NCBI RefSeq assembly: GCF_003966735.1
Contig: NZ_AP017378.1
Coordinates: 372,001-436,000 of the forward strand
Direction of reading: 5' to 3'
From: Desulfovibrio ferrophilus
GTDB lineage: Bacteria; Desulfobacterota; Desulfovibrionia; Desulfovibrionales; Desulfovibrionaceae
Length of the DNA: 64,000 bases
In this document: positions 21,297 through 29,274 of the stretch, piece by piece
Layout of the letters: every line of letters begins with the position of its first letter
How positions within the stretch are numbered: position 1 is the stretch's first letter
Notes under the pieces: model-generated
Seen by the model: the letters and a program-made list of their open reading frames with translations, nothing else
Told to the model about the DNA's origin: nothing
The model's database searches: none
Program-made: the position numbers and the translations under genes

Positions 21297-21357
21297 TCCC
21301 GAGGCATTGAGCCATGGGGGCGGGCGGGGGTGAACGTGCTAACGTCGGAGGAAAACT

Positions 21358-21699
21358 ATGGGCAAGGACAAGATTTCCCTGAAGGCCGTTCAAGGCCGTG
21401 CTCAGGCTGCTGAATACCTGGAGGAATTTGCCAAAAGCCTGCGTGCTGGCAAGATCCTGATTGAGCAGGATGAGGACTCGCTGATGCTCTGCCCTCCTGA
21501 TGTTGTCGACCTGGAAGTTCAGGCCAAGTCCAAAAAGGGCAGTCAAAAGTTTTCCCTTGAGGTGGTCTGGAGTACGGATCAGGAACAGCAGGCCATTCGG
21601 ATTTTGCCGGTGGACGACGATGCCATGCCGGTCAAGTCAGAATCCACTATACCCGCCAAGAAGACCACCTCAAAGCCATCCGGTAAAACCAAGAATTAG
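21358..21699 (+). CDS. Small amphi-Trp-like domain protein
   Basis: A 113-residue protein: an N-terminal helix (GRAQAAEYLEEFAKSLRAGKILIE), then strands LEVQAKSKKGSQKFSLEVVW, with the tryptophan at the end of an amphipathic strand, then a disordered Lys/Thr/Pro tail. The pattern fits the amphi-Trp domain as I remember it, a family of unknown function that accompanies GAK-system genes. The start at 21358 has CGGAGG upstream. It is the last gene before an intrinsic terminator and probably co-transcribed with the CofD-like gene 61 nt upstream. Confidence 0.7.
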   Translation: MGKDKISLKAVQGRAQAAEYLEEFAKSLRAGKILIEQDEDSLMLCPPDVVDLEVQAKSKKGSQKFSLEVVWSTDQEQQAIRILPVDDDAMPVKSESTIPAKKTTSKPSGKTKN

Positions 21700-21721
21700 G
21701 TACCGCTTGTTCACCGATATT

Positions 21722-21754
21722 GCCCCGTCTGGTTCGCCTGTCGGGGCTTTTTTT
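21722..21754 (+). terminator. Intrinsic terminator after the GAK-like cluster
   Basis: A GCCCCG/CGGGGC stem (21722-21727 with 21742-21747), a 14-nt loop and seven T residues. Confidence 0.75.
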
Positions 21755-21792
21755 GGATGAGTTGTCTGAGCCATGGGCAGAGCGATGTTGTT

Positions 21793-21805
21793 TTTTGTTA
21801 CAAAA
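21793..21805. promoter_or_regulatory. Palindrome upstream of flagellin, possible operator
   Basis: TTTTGTTACAAAA is a perfect 6+1+6 inverted repeat about 80 nt upstream of the sigma-28 promoter, in a 300-nt AT-rich gap. It may be a regulator site or chance; nothing identifies a binding protein. Confidence 0.3.
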
Positions 21806-21884
21806 GAGATGTTTATATTTGCTTGTATTTATTGGATATATTGATGAAGAGAGGACTTTTTTCGGATCAGGATTGGAAAAACAC

Positions 21885-21911
21885 TAAAGTTACCCTGATT
21901 CAAGCCGATAA
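21885..21911 (+). promoter_or_regulatory. Sigma-28 (FliA) promoter of the flagellin gene
   Basis: TAAAGTTA (21885-21892), an 11-nt spacer and GCCGATAA (21904-21911) match the sigma-28 consensus (TAAAGTTT, 11 nt, GCCGATAA) at 15 of 16 positions. It predicts a leader of about 100 nt, ending in a strong AAGGAGG site, before the flagellin ATG. Confidence 0.9.
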
Positions 21912-22017
21912 GACTTGCGAGTGGGTTGGGGCAACAGGTCAAGCGTCAGTGGGCACTAGACGCGACCGACAGCCTCAGATTCAGCACGGAAGCCTAGACA
22001 TTCAAGGAGGAAAGGCT

Positions 22018-22911
22018 ATGTCGCTCGTAATTAATAACAACTTGATGGCCGCTAATGCGTCCCGCAACCTGAGCCAGTCGTACAGTGCTCTGGGAACATC
22101 AATCCGCCGCCTGTCATCTGGCCTGCGCGTCGGTATCGCCGCTGACGACGCGGCCGGACTGGCCGTTCGAGAGCTGATGCGCTCGGACATCGCCGCTCTT
22201 GGACAGGGCGTGCGTAACGCCAACGATGCGATTTCGATGATCCAGACCGCCGACGGTGCGCTCCAGGTTATCGATGAAAAACTCATCCGTATGAAGGAAC
22301 TGGCCGAACAGGCTTCTACGGGTACCTACAACTCCGACCAGCGTCTGATCATCGACTCCGAGTATCAGGCCATGGCTTCGGAAATCACTCGAATCGCCAA
22401 TGCCACGGACTTCAACGGTATCTATCTGTTGAACGGTAACCTTTCCGGTTCGACTCATACTGGATCGGGGCTTGTGAGCTCTGGCAAGCTGAAGGTTCAC
22501 TTCGGTACCGGCAATGACAGCGCCGAGGACTATTACTACGTCCAGATCAACACCTCCACGGCTTCGGCCATGGGAGTTGGCAATCAGGCGGCTTCCACGT
22601 CTGCCGGTTTCACGATCTCGACCCAGTCTGCGGCGCAGAACGCCCTTGACGGTATCAAGAATGCCATCGTGTCCAAGGACAAGATTCGCGCGGCTCTGGG
22701 TGGTATCCAGAACCGACTGGAAAACACAATCAGCAACCTGCAGATTCAGGCCGAGAACCTGCAGGCCGCCGAATCCCGTATCTCGGATGTGGACGTGTCC
22801 CTCGAGATGACCGAATTCGTGCGTAACCAGATCATGTCCCAGTCTGCGGTCGCCATGCTGGCCCAGGCCAACTCGCTGCCGCGGATGGCAATGAGTCTGC
22901 TGGGGGGGTAG
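22018..22911 (+). CDS. Flagellin
   Basis: The main filament subunit, exported by the flagellar type III system. The 297-residue product has the conserved N-terminal domain (SLVINNNLMAANASRNLSQS, LSSGLRVGIAADDAAGLAV) and C-terminal coiled-coil domain (SRISDVDVSLEMTEFVRNQI, ending AMSLLGG), with a short variable centre, so it is a small flagellin. The open frame runs on upstream, but the start is the ATG at 22018 behind AAGGAGG. A sigma-28 promoter and a strong terminator make it a single-gene unit. No other flagellar gene is in the window. Confidence 0.95.
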   Translation: MSLVINNNLMAANASRNLSQSYSALGTSIRRLSSGLRVGIAADDAAGLAVRELMRSDIAALGQGVRNANDAISMIQTADGALQVIDEKLIRMKELAEQASTGTYNSDQRLIIDSEYQAMASEITRIANATDFNGIYLLNGNLSGSTHTGSGLVSSGKLKVHFGTGNDSAEDYYYVQINTSTASAMGVGNQAASTSAGFTISTQSAAQNALDGIKNAIVSKDKIRAALGGIQNRLENTISNLQIQAENLQAAESRISDVDVSLEMTEFVRNQIMSQSAVAMLAQANSLPRMAMSLLGG

Positions 22912-23006
22912 TTGATGCGGCGTGAGTCTTGATGACCGGCTTGCGCCCATCCATTCTCCGTTGAACATGAAGATCAACGGACCAGAGACAGTTAATGCCA
23001 CTCGCG

Positions 23007-23035
23007 AAAGGCGGGGCCCATCGGCCCCGCCTTTT
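23007..23035 (+). terminator. Intrinsic terminator after flagellin
   Basis: A 12-bp stem (23007-23018 with 23023-23034) with a CATC loop, ending in TTTT. It lies about 95 nt beyond the flagellin stop. Confidence 0.85.
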
Positions 23036-23116
23036 CTGCGTTTGGATGTCACGATTATGGTTGGTTTCGTTGCCGCCCGGCTTTTCAAGCCGTCTTCTTT
23101 ACGGCATGGTCAGGCC

Positions 23117-23506
23117 ATGAAAACAAGATACGATGACATATCCCCCTACATCACCAAGGATGGCTCCATTATTCGCGAACTGATGCACCCAAGTCAGCAT
23201 CCTGTCTGCGGGCAAAGCCTGGCTGAGGCCATCGTGCCGCCGCATGCCACCACAATGGCCCATGTGCACCACAGGACGGAGGAACTCTATCATGTCACGG
23301 CCGGACGGGGCCGCATGGTGCTTGGTGCTGAGAGTTTTGACGTGTCGCAGGGAGATACGGTGCTTATAGCACCGGGCACGGAACATCACATCAGGAACAC
23401 AGGGAAACAGGACCTGCGTGTATTGTGCTGCTGTTCCCCTGCCTATACCCATGATGATACCGAACTCTGTGGACCGAAAGACCAGGAGCAGGCTGTTGAT
23501 CGTTGA
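23117..23506 (+). CDS. Cupin-domain protein
   Basis: A 129-residue single-domain cupin. Metal-ligand histidines and glutamate are in AHVHHRTEELYHV (cupin motif 1, near residue 55), and motif 2 is PGTEHHIRNTG. Small cupins of this type bind a metal and may act as mannose-6-phosphate isomerase-like enzymes or sugar/amino-acid sensors; no function can be assigned. The ATG at 23117 is chosen because it gives the standard family start; an in-frame upstream start would run across the flagellin terminator. The ribosome-binding site is weak. The MIF-like gene lies 62 nt downstream. Confidence 0.8.
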   Translation: MKTRYDDISPYITKDGSIIRELMHPSQHPVCGQSLAEAIVPPHATTMAHVHHRTEELYHVTAGRGRMVLGAESFDVSQGDTVLIAPGTEHHIRNTGKQDLRVLCCCSPAYTHDDTELCGPKDQEQAVDR

Positions 23507-23568
23507 GGATTGGATTCCTATGATGAAAAGACAGGCCGTAACCAACTGAACGGCCTTGGGAGGTGCGA

Positions 23569-23913
23569 ATGCCGTATGTGAAAGTGCAGACCAATGTTGA
23601 TCTGGATGAGGCAGCACGACAGGAATTGACGCGCAAGCTGTCGACCCTGGCATCGGAGTTGACCGGTAAACCCGAGCAATGGGTCATGGCCCAGGTGCAA
23701 GCCGGAGTCACCCTGATGCACGGAGGCTCGTTCGGTCCTGCCGCCTATGTGGAGTTCAAGAGTATTGGTCTGAACGAGGGCGTGTGCGCCGACCAGTCCG
23801 CAGGCATCTGCGAATTACTGACCGCTGAAATCGGGGTGCCTGCCGAGCATGTCTATATTGAATTCAAGAATTTGGAGCGGTGTTTGTTTGGCTGGAACGG
23901 CGCCACCTTCTAA
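23569..23913 (+). CDS. MIF/phenylpyruvate tautomerase-like protein
   Basis: The 114-residue product matches macrophage migration inhibitory factor in length and at key points: it starts MPYVKVQTNV, giving the N-terminal catalytic proline after Met removal, has LTGKPEQW with the lysine that lines the tautomerase pocket (residue 34), and ends with GWNGATF, as in the eukaryotic protein (GWNNSTF). The likely activity is enol/keto tautomerisation of phenylpyruvate-type substrates; the physiological role in bacteria is unknown. GGGAGG precedes the ATG at 23569; an ATG six bases upstream is less well spaced. Confidence 0.88.
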   Translation: MPYVKVQTNVDLDEAARQELTRKLSTLASELTGKPEQWVMAQVQAGVTLMHGGSFGPAAYVEFKSIGLNEGVCADQSAGICELLTAEIGVPAEHVYIEFKNLERCLFGWNGATF

Positions 23914-24199
23914 CGGCGGCGAGGGATGGCCATCTGTTTTGTTGCTTCGAGTCCTTCAACCTCTCACATATGTCTTGAAACGCTGCGAGTTTGAAGGACT
24001 TTTGCGCCTTGCATTCAACCACCCAGCGTCGCCGTTGGGGAAGGGCAGTTGCTATAATCTGGCCGTCTGAGGAGTTGTCGCGGGAGGTTTGCACGAAATA
24101 CGCAGTGATCTTGATGATGCCTTGCGTTGCGCACTGTTTCTTTTTGAACATCCTGTTTTCAGTGGGCAGCAGTAAAATCAGGAATTGGAACAAATGGTC
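23914..24199. other. Intergenic region with one inverted repeat
   Basis: No coding region is supported in this 286-nt gap between the MIF-like gene and the convergent Fe-S gene. A perfect 10-bp inverted repeat AGTCCTTCAA/TTGAAGGACT lies at 23950-23959 and 23991-24000, with a 31-nt loop and a short T stretch after it. It could be a weak terminator for the MIF-like gene. Confidence 0.4.
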
Positions 24200-25375
24200 T
24201 TATGACTGTGATGGCTTTTCGGGCCGTACACGTTCGTGTGCGGCCTTGATTGTGCGTTTGAACCAGGCTTTCAAGCGCAGGCGATTGAGGTAGGTCAAGG
24301 GAGCGGCGGATATCTTGGCCTGCCCGGCAGCGGCTTGTTTGGGGAAGAAGGCCAGATCGAGGACGTGGACCGCGGGTACATAGCTTGAGAGATACGCCGT
24401 GCAACCAGCGCAGTAGGTGACCACCGTCCTCCCCCGAGATTCCTCGCGTCGGATATTGCCCCATTGCGTTGCCAACTGGCGGTCCACCGGGGCGACATTA
24501 CCGCCTTCACCACAGCACACGGTGTTCATGCCGTGGTGCTTCATCTCCTTCACTTCAAGACCCATGCGGTCCAGCAAGGTGCGGACTGACTTGTGCGCCT
24601 CGGGGTGGTCACGTAGGGGGCAGGGGTCATGGACCGATACAGCGCCCGAGAGGTTTGCATTTTCGGGGACACCGTTGGCCGCTAGATATTCATAAACGGT
24701 CTCGGGGCGAATTTGGCCCCCATTTTTTTCAAAAACCCCGTAGCAGTTGGGGCAGTTGACCAGCACCCTGCGTATTCCTCGCTTCACCAGCCAATCGCGC
24801 ATTTCAGAGAAGCGTTCGTCAAAGGCCTGTTCGCGCCCAAGGTCGTGAGACGGCTTGGTGCAGCAGTCCATGACAACGCCGAGGTTGGGGACCTTGCTCA
24901 TCAGGAAGGTGAAGAGTTTGCGCGTGACCGCAGGGCGCGTGCCCGGGAAGGTGCAGCCTGGAAAGAACACCGTGTCGCAGCCATCGGGCAAGCCGTACCA
25001 AGTGTAGCGCGAGGAAGTCCCGCGCGTCTCGTAGTCCACCAGTCGGTTGTGCTCGGGGAAATGACCAAGACCTTCGCGCACAGCCGATCGGCGCATGTCC
25101 AGAAACAGTGCTTTGGGGTCGAGGTCCAGAGGGCAGACCGTGGTGCAGAGGCCACAAAGGCTGCAGGAGAAGGGCAGACGCTCACGTTCAGTGCGCGGGC
25201 TGTTCCATTCCCCGGCGATGCGCCAGGGAGTGCCGTAGCGTCGCAGGAAGGCACACTCACGCACGCAGACGCCGCATTCAATGCAGTTCTGGCGCATATG
25301 CTCGAGCCGCTCGTCCAGGGCAAAGACCGTGGACGGCGGCGCGGGCATAACCGAGGTGTTTTTCCTGCGGCTCAT
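24200..25375 (-). CDS. Fe-S oxidoreductase with two 4Fe-4S motifs and CCG domains (HdrD/GlpC-like)
   Basis: A 391-residue soluble protein. Residues 35-45 (CIECGVCVREC) and 70-80 (CSLCGLCTTVC) form two ferredoxin-type 4Fe-4S sites. Two CCG domains follow: MDCCTKPSHDLG near residue 168 with its NCPNC partner, and NTVCCGEGGNVAP near residue 288 with YCAGC. This layout is shared by GlpC, LutA/LldE-linked proteins and heterodisulfide reductase subunit D, which pass electrons between a donor and a disulfide or quinone. The partner is unknown. The gene starts two bases after the U32 gene, so both are one transcription unit. Confidence 0.85.
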   Translation of the reverse strand: MSRRKNTSVMPAPPSTVFALDERLEHMRQNCIECGVCVRECAFLRRYGTPWRIAGEWNSPRTERERLPFSCSLCGLCTTVCPLDLDPKALFLDMRRSAVREGLGHFPEHNRLVDYETRGTSSRYTWYGLPDGCDTVFFPGCTFPGTRPAVTRKLFTFLMSKVPNLGVVMDCCTKPSHDLGREQAFDERFSEMRDWLVKRGIRRVLVNCPNCYGVFEKNGGQIRPETVYEYLAANGVPENANLSGAVSVHDPCPLRDHPEAHKSVRTLLDRMGLEVKEMKHHGMNTVCCGEGGNVAPVDRQLATQWGNIRREESRGRTVVTYCAGCTAYLSSYVPAVHVLDLAFFPKQAAAGQAKISAAPLTYLNRLRLKAWFKRTIKAAHERVRPEKPSQS

Positions 25376-25377
25376 GA

Positions 25378-27366
25378 TTAGATCAGGTTCAGGTCCCAGT
25401 TGAAGGTGCTGATGCGGTTAGGTGCGGGCACTTCGCGGGGGACGGACTCGAAGATGTGCGCGAACATGGCATATCCGGCTGAGGTCAGTTCTCTTTCCTT
25501 GTCGCGCAGATCAATGCCCCAGCTGGGGAAAATCCAGTTGTTTTGACCATAGCGCCGGGTCCAGCAGACCTCACCCATGGGGCTGGCCATGGGTTTTTCG
25601 GTCTTGAAGCTTTCGGGTTTGATGCGCGTGATCCCCATGGGCCAGTTGCCGTAGGTCACAAAACCAAGGGGCAATGGGCTGTGCTTTGGCAGGGCCAGAA
25701 TGTCCTCGCGGGCCAGTTCCGGACTGACTACGGCACCGGCAAAGCCCATGGTCTTCAGTTCCGCCAGGGCAAGGGGATTGGCGATGTTGCAGAAGGGTCC
25801 TGCCCATAGTTCCAGGGCGCGCCCTTTGGCGTGTGCCAGGAAATTCTCGAACAGATGCAACTGCCATGGAGCACCCAGTACAAAACGTCTGGCTCCGGCT
25901 TTGTAAGCTCGGGACACAGTGTCAAACCAGAGTTTCTCCTCTTCGGGCCAGATGACCGGAGGCATCCACAACTGGTAGTTGGCCGCGCCTTTGAGAAGCA
26001 TCTTTGGAGCCAGCCACAGGGCGGCCTTGGCACCCTTGAACATGCGTTTGGGCGGACGTCGGTTGACGTTGATGATTTCGAAGCGAACCTTACCCTTGCC
26101 GCCACCGCGGAGTCCTCTGGGGAGTTCGGGAATGAACTCGCTGGCTCCCGGTTTGGCAACACGGACGCTGTCCAGCTCGCGCTGAAGTCCGGCAATGGCT
26201 TCGCTCAGTTCCGGTTCACGGCGGTCGATGAGAAAGACCGGAGTGCCACCCTTGGGAGGGCGTTGGGACATGAAATCGAGACGCCCACCTTTGGGCACGT
26301 TGCGGGTCACTCGGACGGTCTGGTGCCAGGGTTCATCCTGATAGCCCACGCGCAACAAGTCGCCCTTGAGCAGCGGAACACGCGGGGAGACCTGCTGCTT
26401 GCGTCCTGCTGTTTTGCCTGTGCGAGCCACGGGCATTCCCGATCCTGTCTGGGAAGACGGGTCCGTGGGATCGTAGCGCCGTTGCGGCAGGAAGGAGTAA
26501 TGGGAACCCTTGCGACCCAGCGATTGGTCCAACAGGCTCAGGGCCGCTTTGCGGACCGCGGGGTCGTCACCACCATCACGCAACATGCGATAGGCGCTTG
26601 TGGTATAGTAGACGTAGTGGGGGCCTTTCTTGCGGCCTTCGATTTTCCAGGCTGCAACCTGAGGAATGGTGGCCAGTGTTCTGGTCAGCACATCCAGGGA
26701 CAGGTCGTTGCAGGAGAAATAGCGGGACTTCTTGCCACGCAGGTCGTATTCGCGTCGGCAGGGCTGCACGCAGCGCCCACGCAGACCGCTTTTGCCGCCC
26801 ATGTAGCTGGACCAGTAACAACGGCCCGAGACGTTGTAGCACAGCGCCCCATGTACGAAGACTTCGAGCTTCAGGCTTTCCGGGCAGGCATCGGCCAGGG
26901 ACTTGATTTCGTCAATATGCAGTTCGCGCGGCACGACCACACGATCCACGCCCATCTCGGCAATGGCCTTGAGTGAACCTGCCTGACTGATATTGGCCAG
27001 GGTGGACAGGTGCAATTCACCCTCATATCCGGTCTGGCGTGCCAGGTTGACCATGGCCAAATCCTGGACAATGAGCCCGGCGGGGTTTACGTAGCGGGCC
27101 AATCGGTCCATCAGTCGTCCTGCAGACTCCACGTCTGAAGGTTTGACCAGGGTGTTCATGGCAACGTAGACGCGTTTGTCCTTGCTGCGTGCCAGTTCGG
27201 TCAACGCGGCAAGGTCGGCTACGGAAAAGTTGTCGGCCTGCATGCGGGCGGAAAAGTGCTTGAGGCCTACGTAAATGGCGTCCGCCCCTGCTGCCAGCGC
27301 GGCCAAAAAGGCGGTGCGGTCCCCCGCGGGAGCGAGGACTTCGGGGCTTTGGCTTGAGTTCATCAT
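25378..27366 (-). CDS. U32-family peptidase-like protein (RlhA/YegQ-type)
   Basis: A 662-residue protein of the U32 family. Seen: EVLAPAGDRTAFLAALAAGADAIYVGLKHFSARM at the start, DRVVVPRELHIDEI, and the signature EVFVHGALCYNVSGRCYWSS with a following cysteine cluster (GRCVQPCRREY) typical of the family's Fe-S site. Despite the name, studied members (RlhA, TrhP, UbiU/V) are Fe-S-dependent hydroxylation factors for 23S rRNA, tRNA or ubiquinone. The C-terminal half is RlhA-like in length, with its own variable domain. It may therefore be an rRNA-modification protein; peptidase activity is not implied. It starts 68 nt from the divergent pyrK. Confidence 0.85.
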   Translation of the reverse strand: MMNSSQSPEVLAPAGDRTAFLAALAAGADAIYVGLKHFSARMQADNFSVADLAALTELARSKDKRVYVAMNTLVKPSDVESAGRLMDRLARYVNPAGLIVQDLAMVNLARQTGYEGELHLSTLANISQAGSLKAIAEMGVDRVVVPRELHIDEIKSLADACPESLKLEVFVHGALCYNVSGRCYWSSYMGGKSGLRGRCVQPCRREYDLRGKKSRYFSCNDLSLDVLTRTLATIPQVAAWKIEGRKKGPHYVYYTTSAYRMLRDGGDDPAVRKAALSLLDQSLGRKGSHYSFLPQRRYDPTDPSSQTGSGMPVARTGKTAGRKQQVSPRVPLLKGDLLRVGYQDEPWHQTVRVTRNVPKGGRLDFMSQRPPKGGTPVFLIDRREPELSEAIAGLQRELDSVRVAKPGASEFIPELPRGLRGGGKGKVRFEIINVNRRPPKRMFKGAKAALWLAPKMLLKGAANYQLWMPPVIWPEEEKLWFDTVSRAYKAGARRFVLGAPWQLHLFENFLAHAKGRALELWAGPFCNIANPLALAELKTMGFAGAVVSPELAREDILALPKHSPLPLGFVTYGNWPMGITRIKPESFKTEKPMASPMGEVCWTRRYGQNNWIFPSWGIDLRDKERELTSAGYAMFAHIFESVPREVPAPNRISTFNWDLNLI

Positions 27367-27434
27367 ATCAACCTTGTATCGTTTGCCGATGCTTCGAGCT
27401 GAACCGGAGCGCGACTCAAAAGGAAAAACCGGAC

Positions 27435-28235
27435 ATGTTTGGAAACGCCTGTCAGGACACTACAGTAAAGTCCTTGACCCGCTTCGGCAAGGGGGAAGGG
27501 GATGGAGAGTTCATTGAACTGACCCTTGAGCACCCCGGCCTTGATAATGCCGCCTGGAAACTTTGGAAGCCGGGACAGTTCGTGATGGTCCGTCCCGAGA
27601 GTTTCGGGCTGGACCCGCTCATGGGCCGTCCGTTTTCCATTACCAGCGCCGACGAGGAACAGGGGATTAGTATATTCTTTCAGGTCATGGGCCAGGGAAC
27701 CCGCAAGCTGGCGTCCCTGAAACCGGGGGAGCCCGTCACTTTGTGGGGCCCGCTGGGAAATGCCTTTGCTGTTCGCAAGGACACTCCCACGCTTGTACTT
27801 GCCGGGGGCATCGGCATCGCCCCGTTCTACGAATATGTCAAGCGCCATGAACAACCCGAGAACCTGCGCATGATCTTCGGACATCGTCCTCCTTTGGCCT
27901 GTTATAACTGGGAACGCGCACAGGGCGTGTGTTCCTGCGAGGCGCATCATGAAACATGTCGCCAGGACCTGATGGATTTTATTGCACTCATTGAAGAGAC
28001 GGTACCACAGTATTGTAATGATGGGCTGATCATTGCCTGTGGTCCGCTGCCCTTTTTGGAGACCATCAAGAAGGTTGCCGACCAGCACGGTGGTCGGGCT
28101 CAGCTCTCCCTGGAAAATCGCATGGCCTGCGGTGTGGGGGCCTGTCTGGGCTGTGTCTGCGATCACAAGACCGAAGGTCCGGTCTCGGTTTGTGCGCGAG
28201 GCCCTGTGTTCTGGTCCGATGAGATTGAGCTGTAG
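27435..28235 (+). CDS. pyrK: Dihydroorotate dehydrogenase electron-transfer subunit PyrK
   Basis: PyrK is the FAD/2Fe-2S subunit that passes electrons from dihydroorotate via PyrD to NAD+. The 266-residue product has a flavin-binding barrel (GRPFSIT, residues 58-64), an NAD-binding half (LVLAGGIGIAPF) and the C-terminal 2Fe-2S motif CGVGACLGCVCDH with a later cysteine (SVCARGPVF). I start it at ATG 27435, which has AAAAGGA upstream; the frame is open further upstream, but that would overlap the divergent U32 gene. pyrD follows after 12 nt. Confidence 0.93.
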   Translation: MFGNACQDTTVKSLTRFGKGEGDGEFIELTLEHPGLDNAAWKLWKPGQFVMVRPESFGLDPLMGRPFSITSADEEQGISIFFQVMGQGTRKLASLKPGEPVTLWGPLGNAFAVRKDTPTLVLAGGIGIAPFYEYVKRHEQPENLRMIFGHRPPLACYNWERAQGVCSCEAHHETCRQDLMDFIALIEETVPQYCNDGLIIACGPLPFLETIKKVADQHGGRAQLSLENRMACGVGACLGCVCDHKTEGPVSVCARGPVFWSDEIEL

Positions 28236-28247
28236 GAGGCGGTAACG

Positions 28248-29159
28248 ATGGATATGCGAGTGAATATTGCGGGTCTGGAACTGTCCAACCCGGTGATGAC
28301 CGCCTCGGGAACTTTTGGGTATGGCGTGGAATTCAAGCGCTATGGCCAATTGGAGAAGCTGGGCGGCATGGTGGTCAAGGGGTTGTCTCTGGAACCGCGT
28401 GCAGGTAACCCCATGCCACGCATCGCCGATGCTCCGGCAGGAATGCTCAATGCCATTGGCCTGCAGAATATCGGGGCCAGAAATTTTGTGGAAAAGAGAC
28501 TGAAACTGCTGCCGTGGGGTGAAACCGCTGTGGTTGCCAATCTCTATGCCTGCTCGGCCAGTGAATTTGCTGACCTGGCGGCGTATTTGAGCGAACAGGA
28601 AGGCATCGCCGCGCTGGAGGTGAACATCTCCTGCCCCAACGTCAGTTCGGGTGGAGTGCTCTTCGGACAGGACCCATCCATGGCAGCGGCGGTGACCCGC
28701 GCGGTCAAGGACCGCAGTGGAGAGATGCCGGTCATTGTCAAACTGACGCCCAATGTCACGGATATTGCCTCAATGGCCAAGGCCGTTGTGGATGCCGGGG
28801 CCGATGCCGTGTCCCTGATCAATACCCTGTCCGCCATGTCCGTGGATGCCCGTACCCGCAAGCCTCGTCTGGCCAACGTCATTGGTGGTCTGTCCGGCCC
28901 GGCCATCAAGCCCGTGGCCCTGCGCTGCGTGTGGCAGGTCGCTCAGGCCGTGGATGTGCCGATCATCGGCATGGGTGGTATCACCAGTGCCGAGGACGTT
29001 CTTGAATTCATCCTCGTGGGTGCCACTGCTGTCCAGGTGGGCACAGCCAATTTCATCCGCCCGGACTTTGCCTTCCGTCTGGTGGACGAATTGGCTGCGC
29101 TTGTGGACGAGCTTGGCATTGAAAGCTGGGATGACTATCGAGGTTCGCTGCAAGTCTAG
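28248..29159 (+). CDS. pyrD: Dihydroorotate dehydrogenase catalytic subunit PyrD (class 1B)
   Basis: It oxidises dihydroorotate to orotate in pyrimidine synthesis, using FMN and, through PyrK, NAD+. The 303-residue product has the class 1B features: the active-site cysteine in NISCPNVSSGG (near residue 130) instead of serine, the FMN-binding KLTPNVTDI and the phosphate loop GMGGITSAEDVLEFI. AGGAGG precedes the start. No terminator is visible after the gene. Confidence 0.95.
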   Translation: MDMRVNIAGLELSNPVMTASGTFGYGVEFKRYGQLEKLGGMVVKGLSLEPRAGNPMPRIADAPAGMLNAIGLQNIGARNFVEKRLKLLPWGETAVVANLYACSASEFADLAAYLSEQEGIAALEVNISCPNVSSGGVLFGQDPSMAAAVTRAVKDRSGEMPVIVKLTPNVTDIASMAKAVVDAGADAVSLINTLSAMSVDARTRKPRLANVIGGLSGPAIKPVALRCVWQVAQAVDVPIIGMGGITSAEDVLEFILVGATAVQVGTANFIRPDFAFRLVDELAALVDELGIESWDDYRGSLQV

Positions 29160-29274
29160 CCATCTGTTGAAAAAAACATCGATTGCGGCGGATTAGCCGT
29201 TGACTGACTCGTAGCCTGCGGGGCCTTCCCTTACGCACTGAACACTTCCAACAGATTGGATTCGGATACTTACC

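Noticed and set aside
21757-22017. Upstream extension of the flagellin frame
   Set aside because: It would put 87 non-flagellin residues before the conserved N-terminus and run across the sigma-28 promoter and the ribosome-binding site.
22922-23116. Upstream extension of the cupin frame
   Set aside because: It reads through the flagellin terminator hairpin; the residues are low-complexity and unlike cupins.
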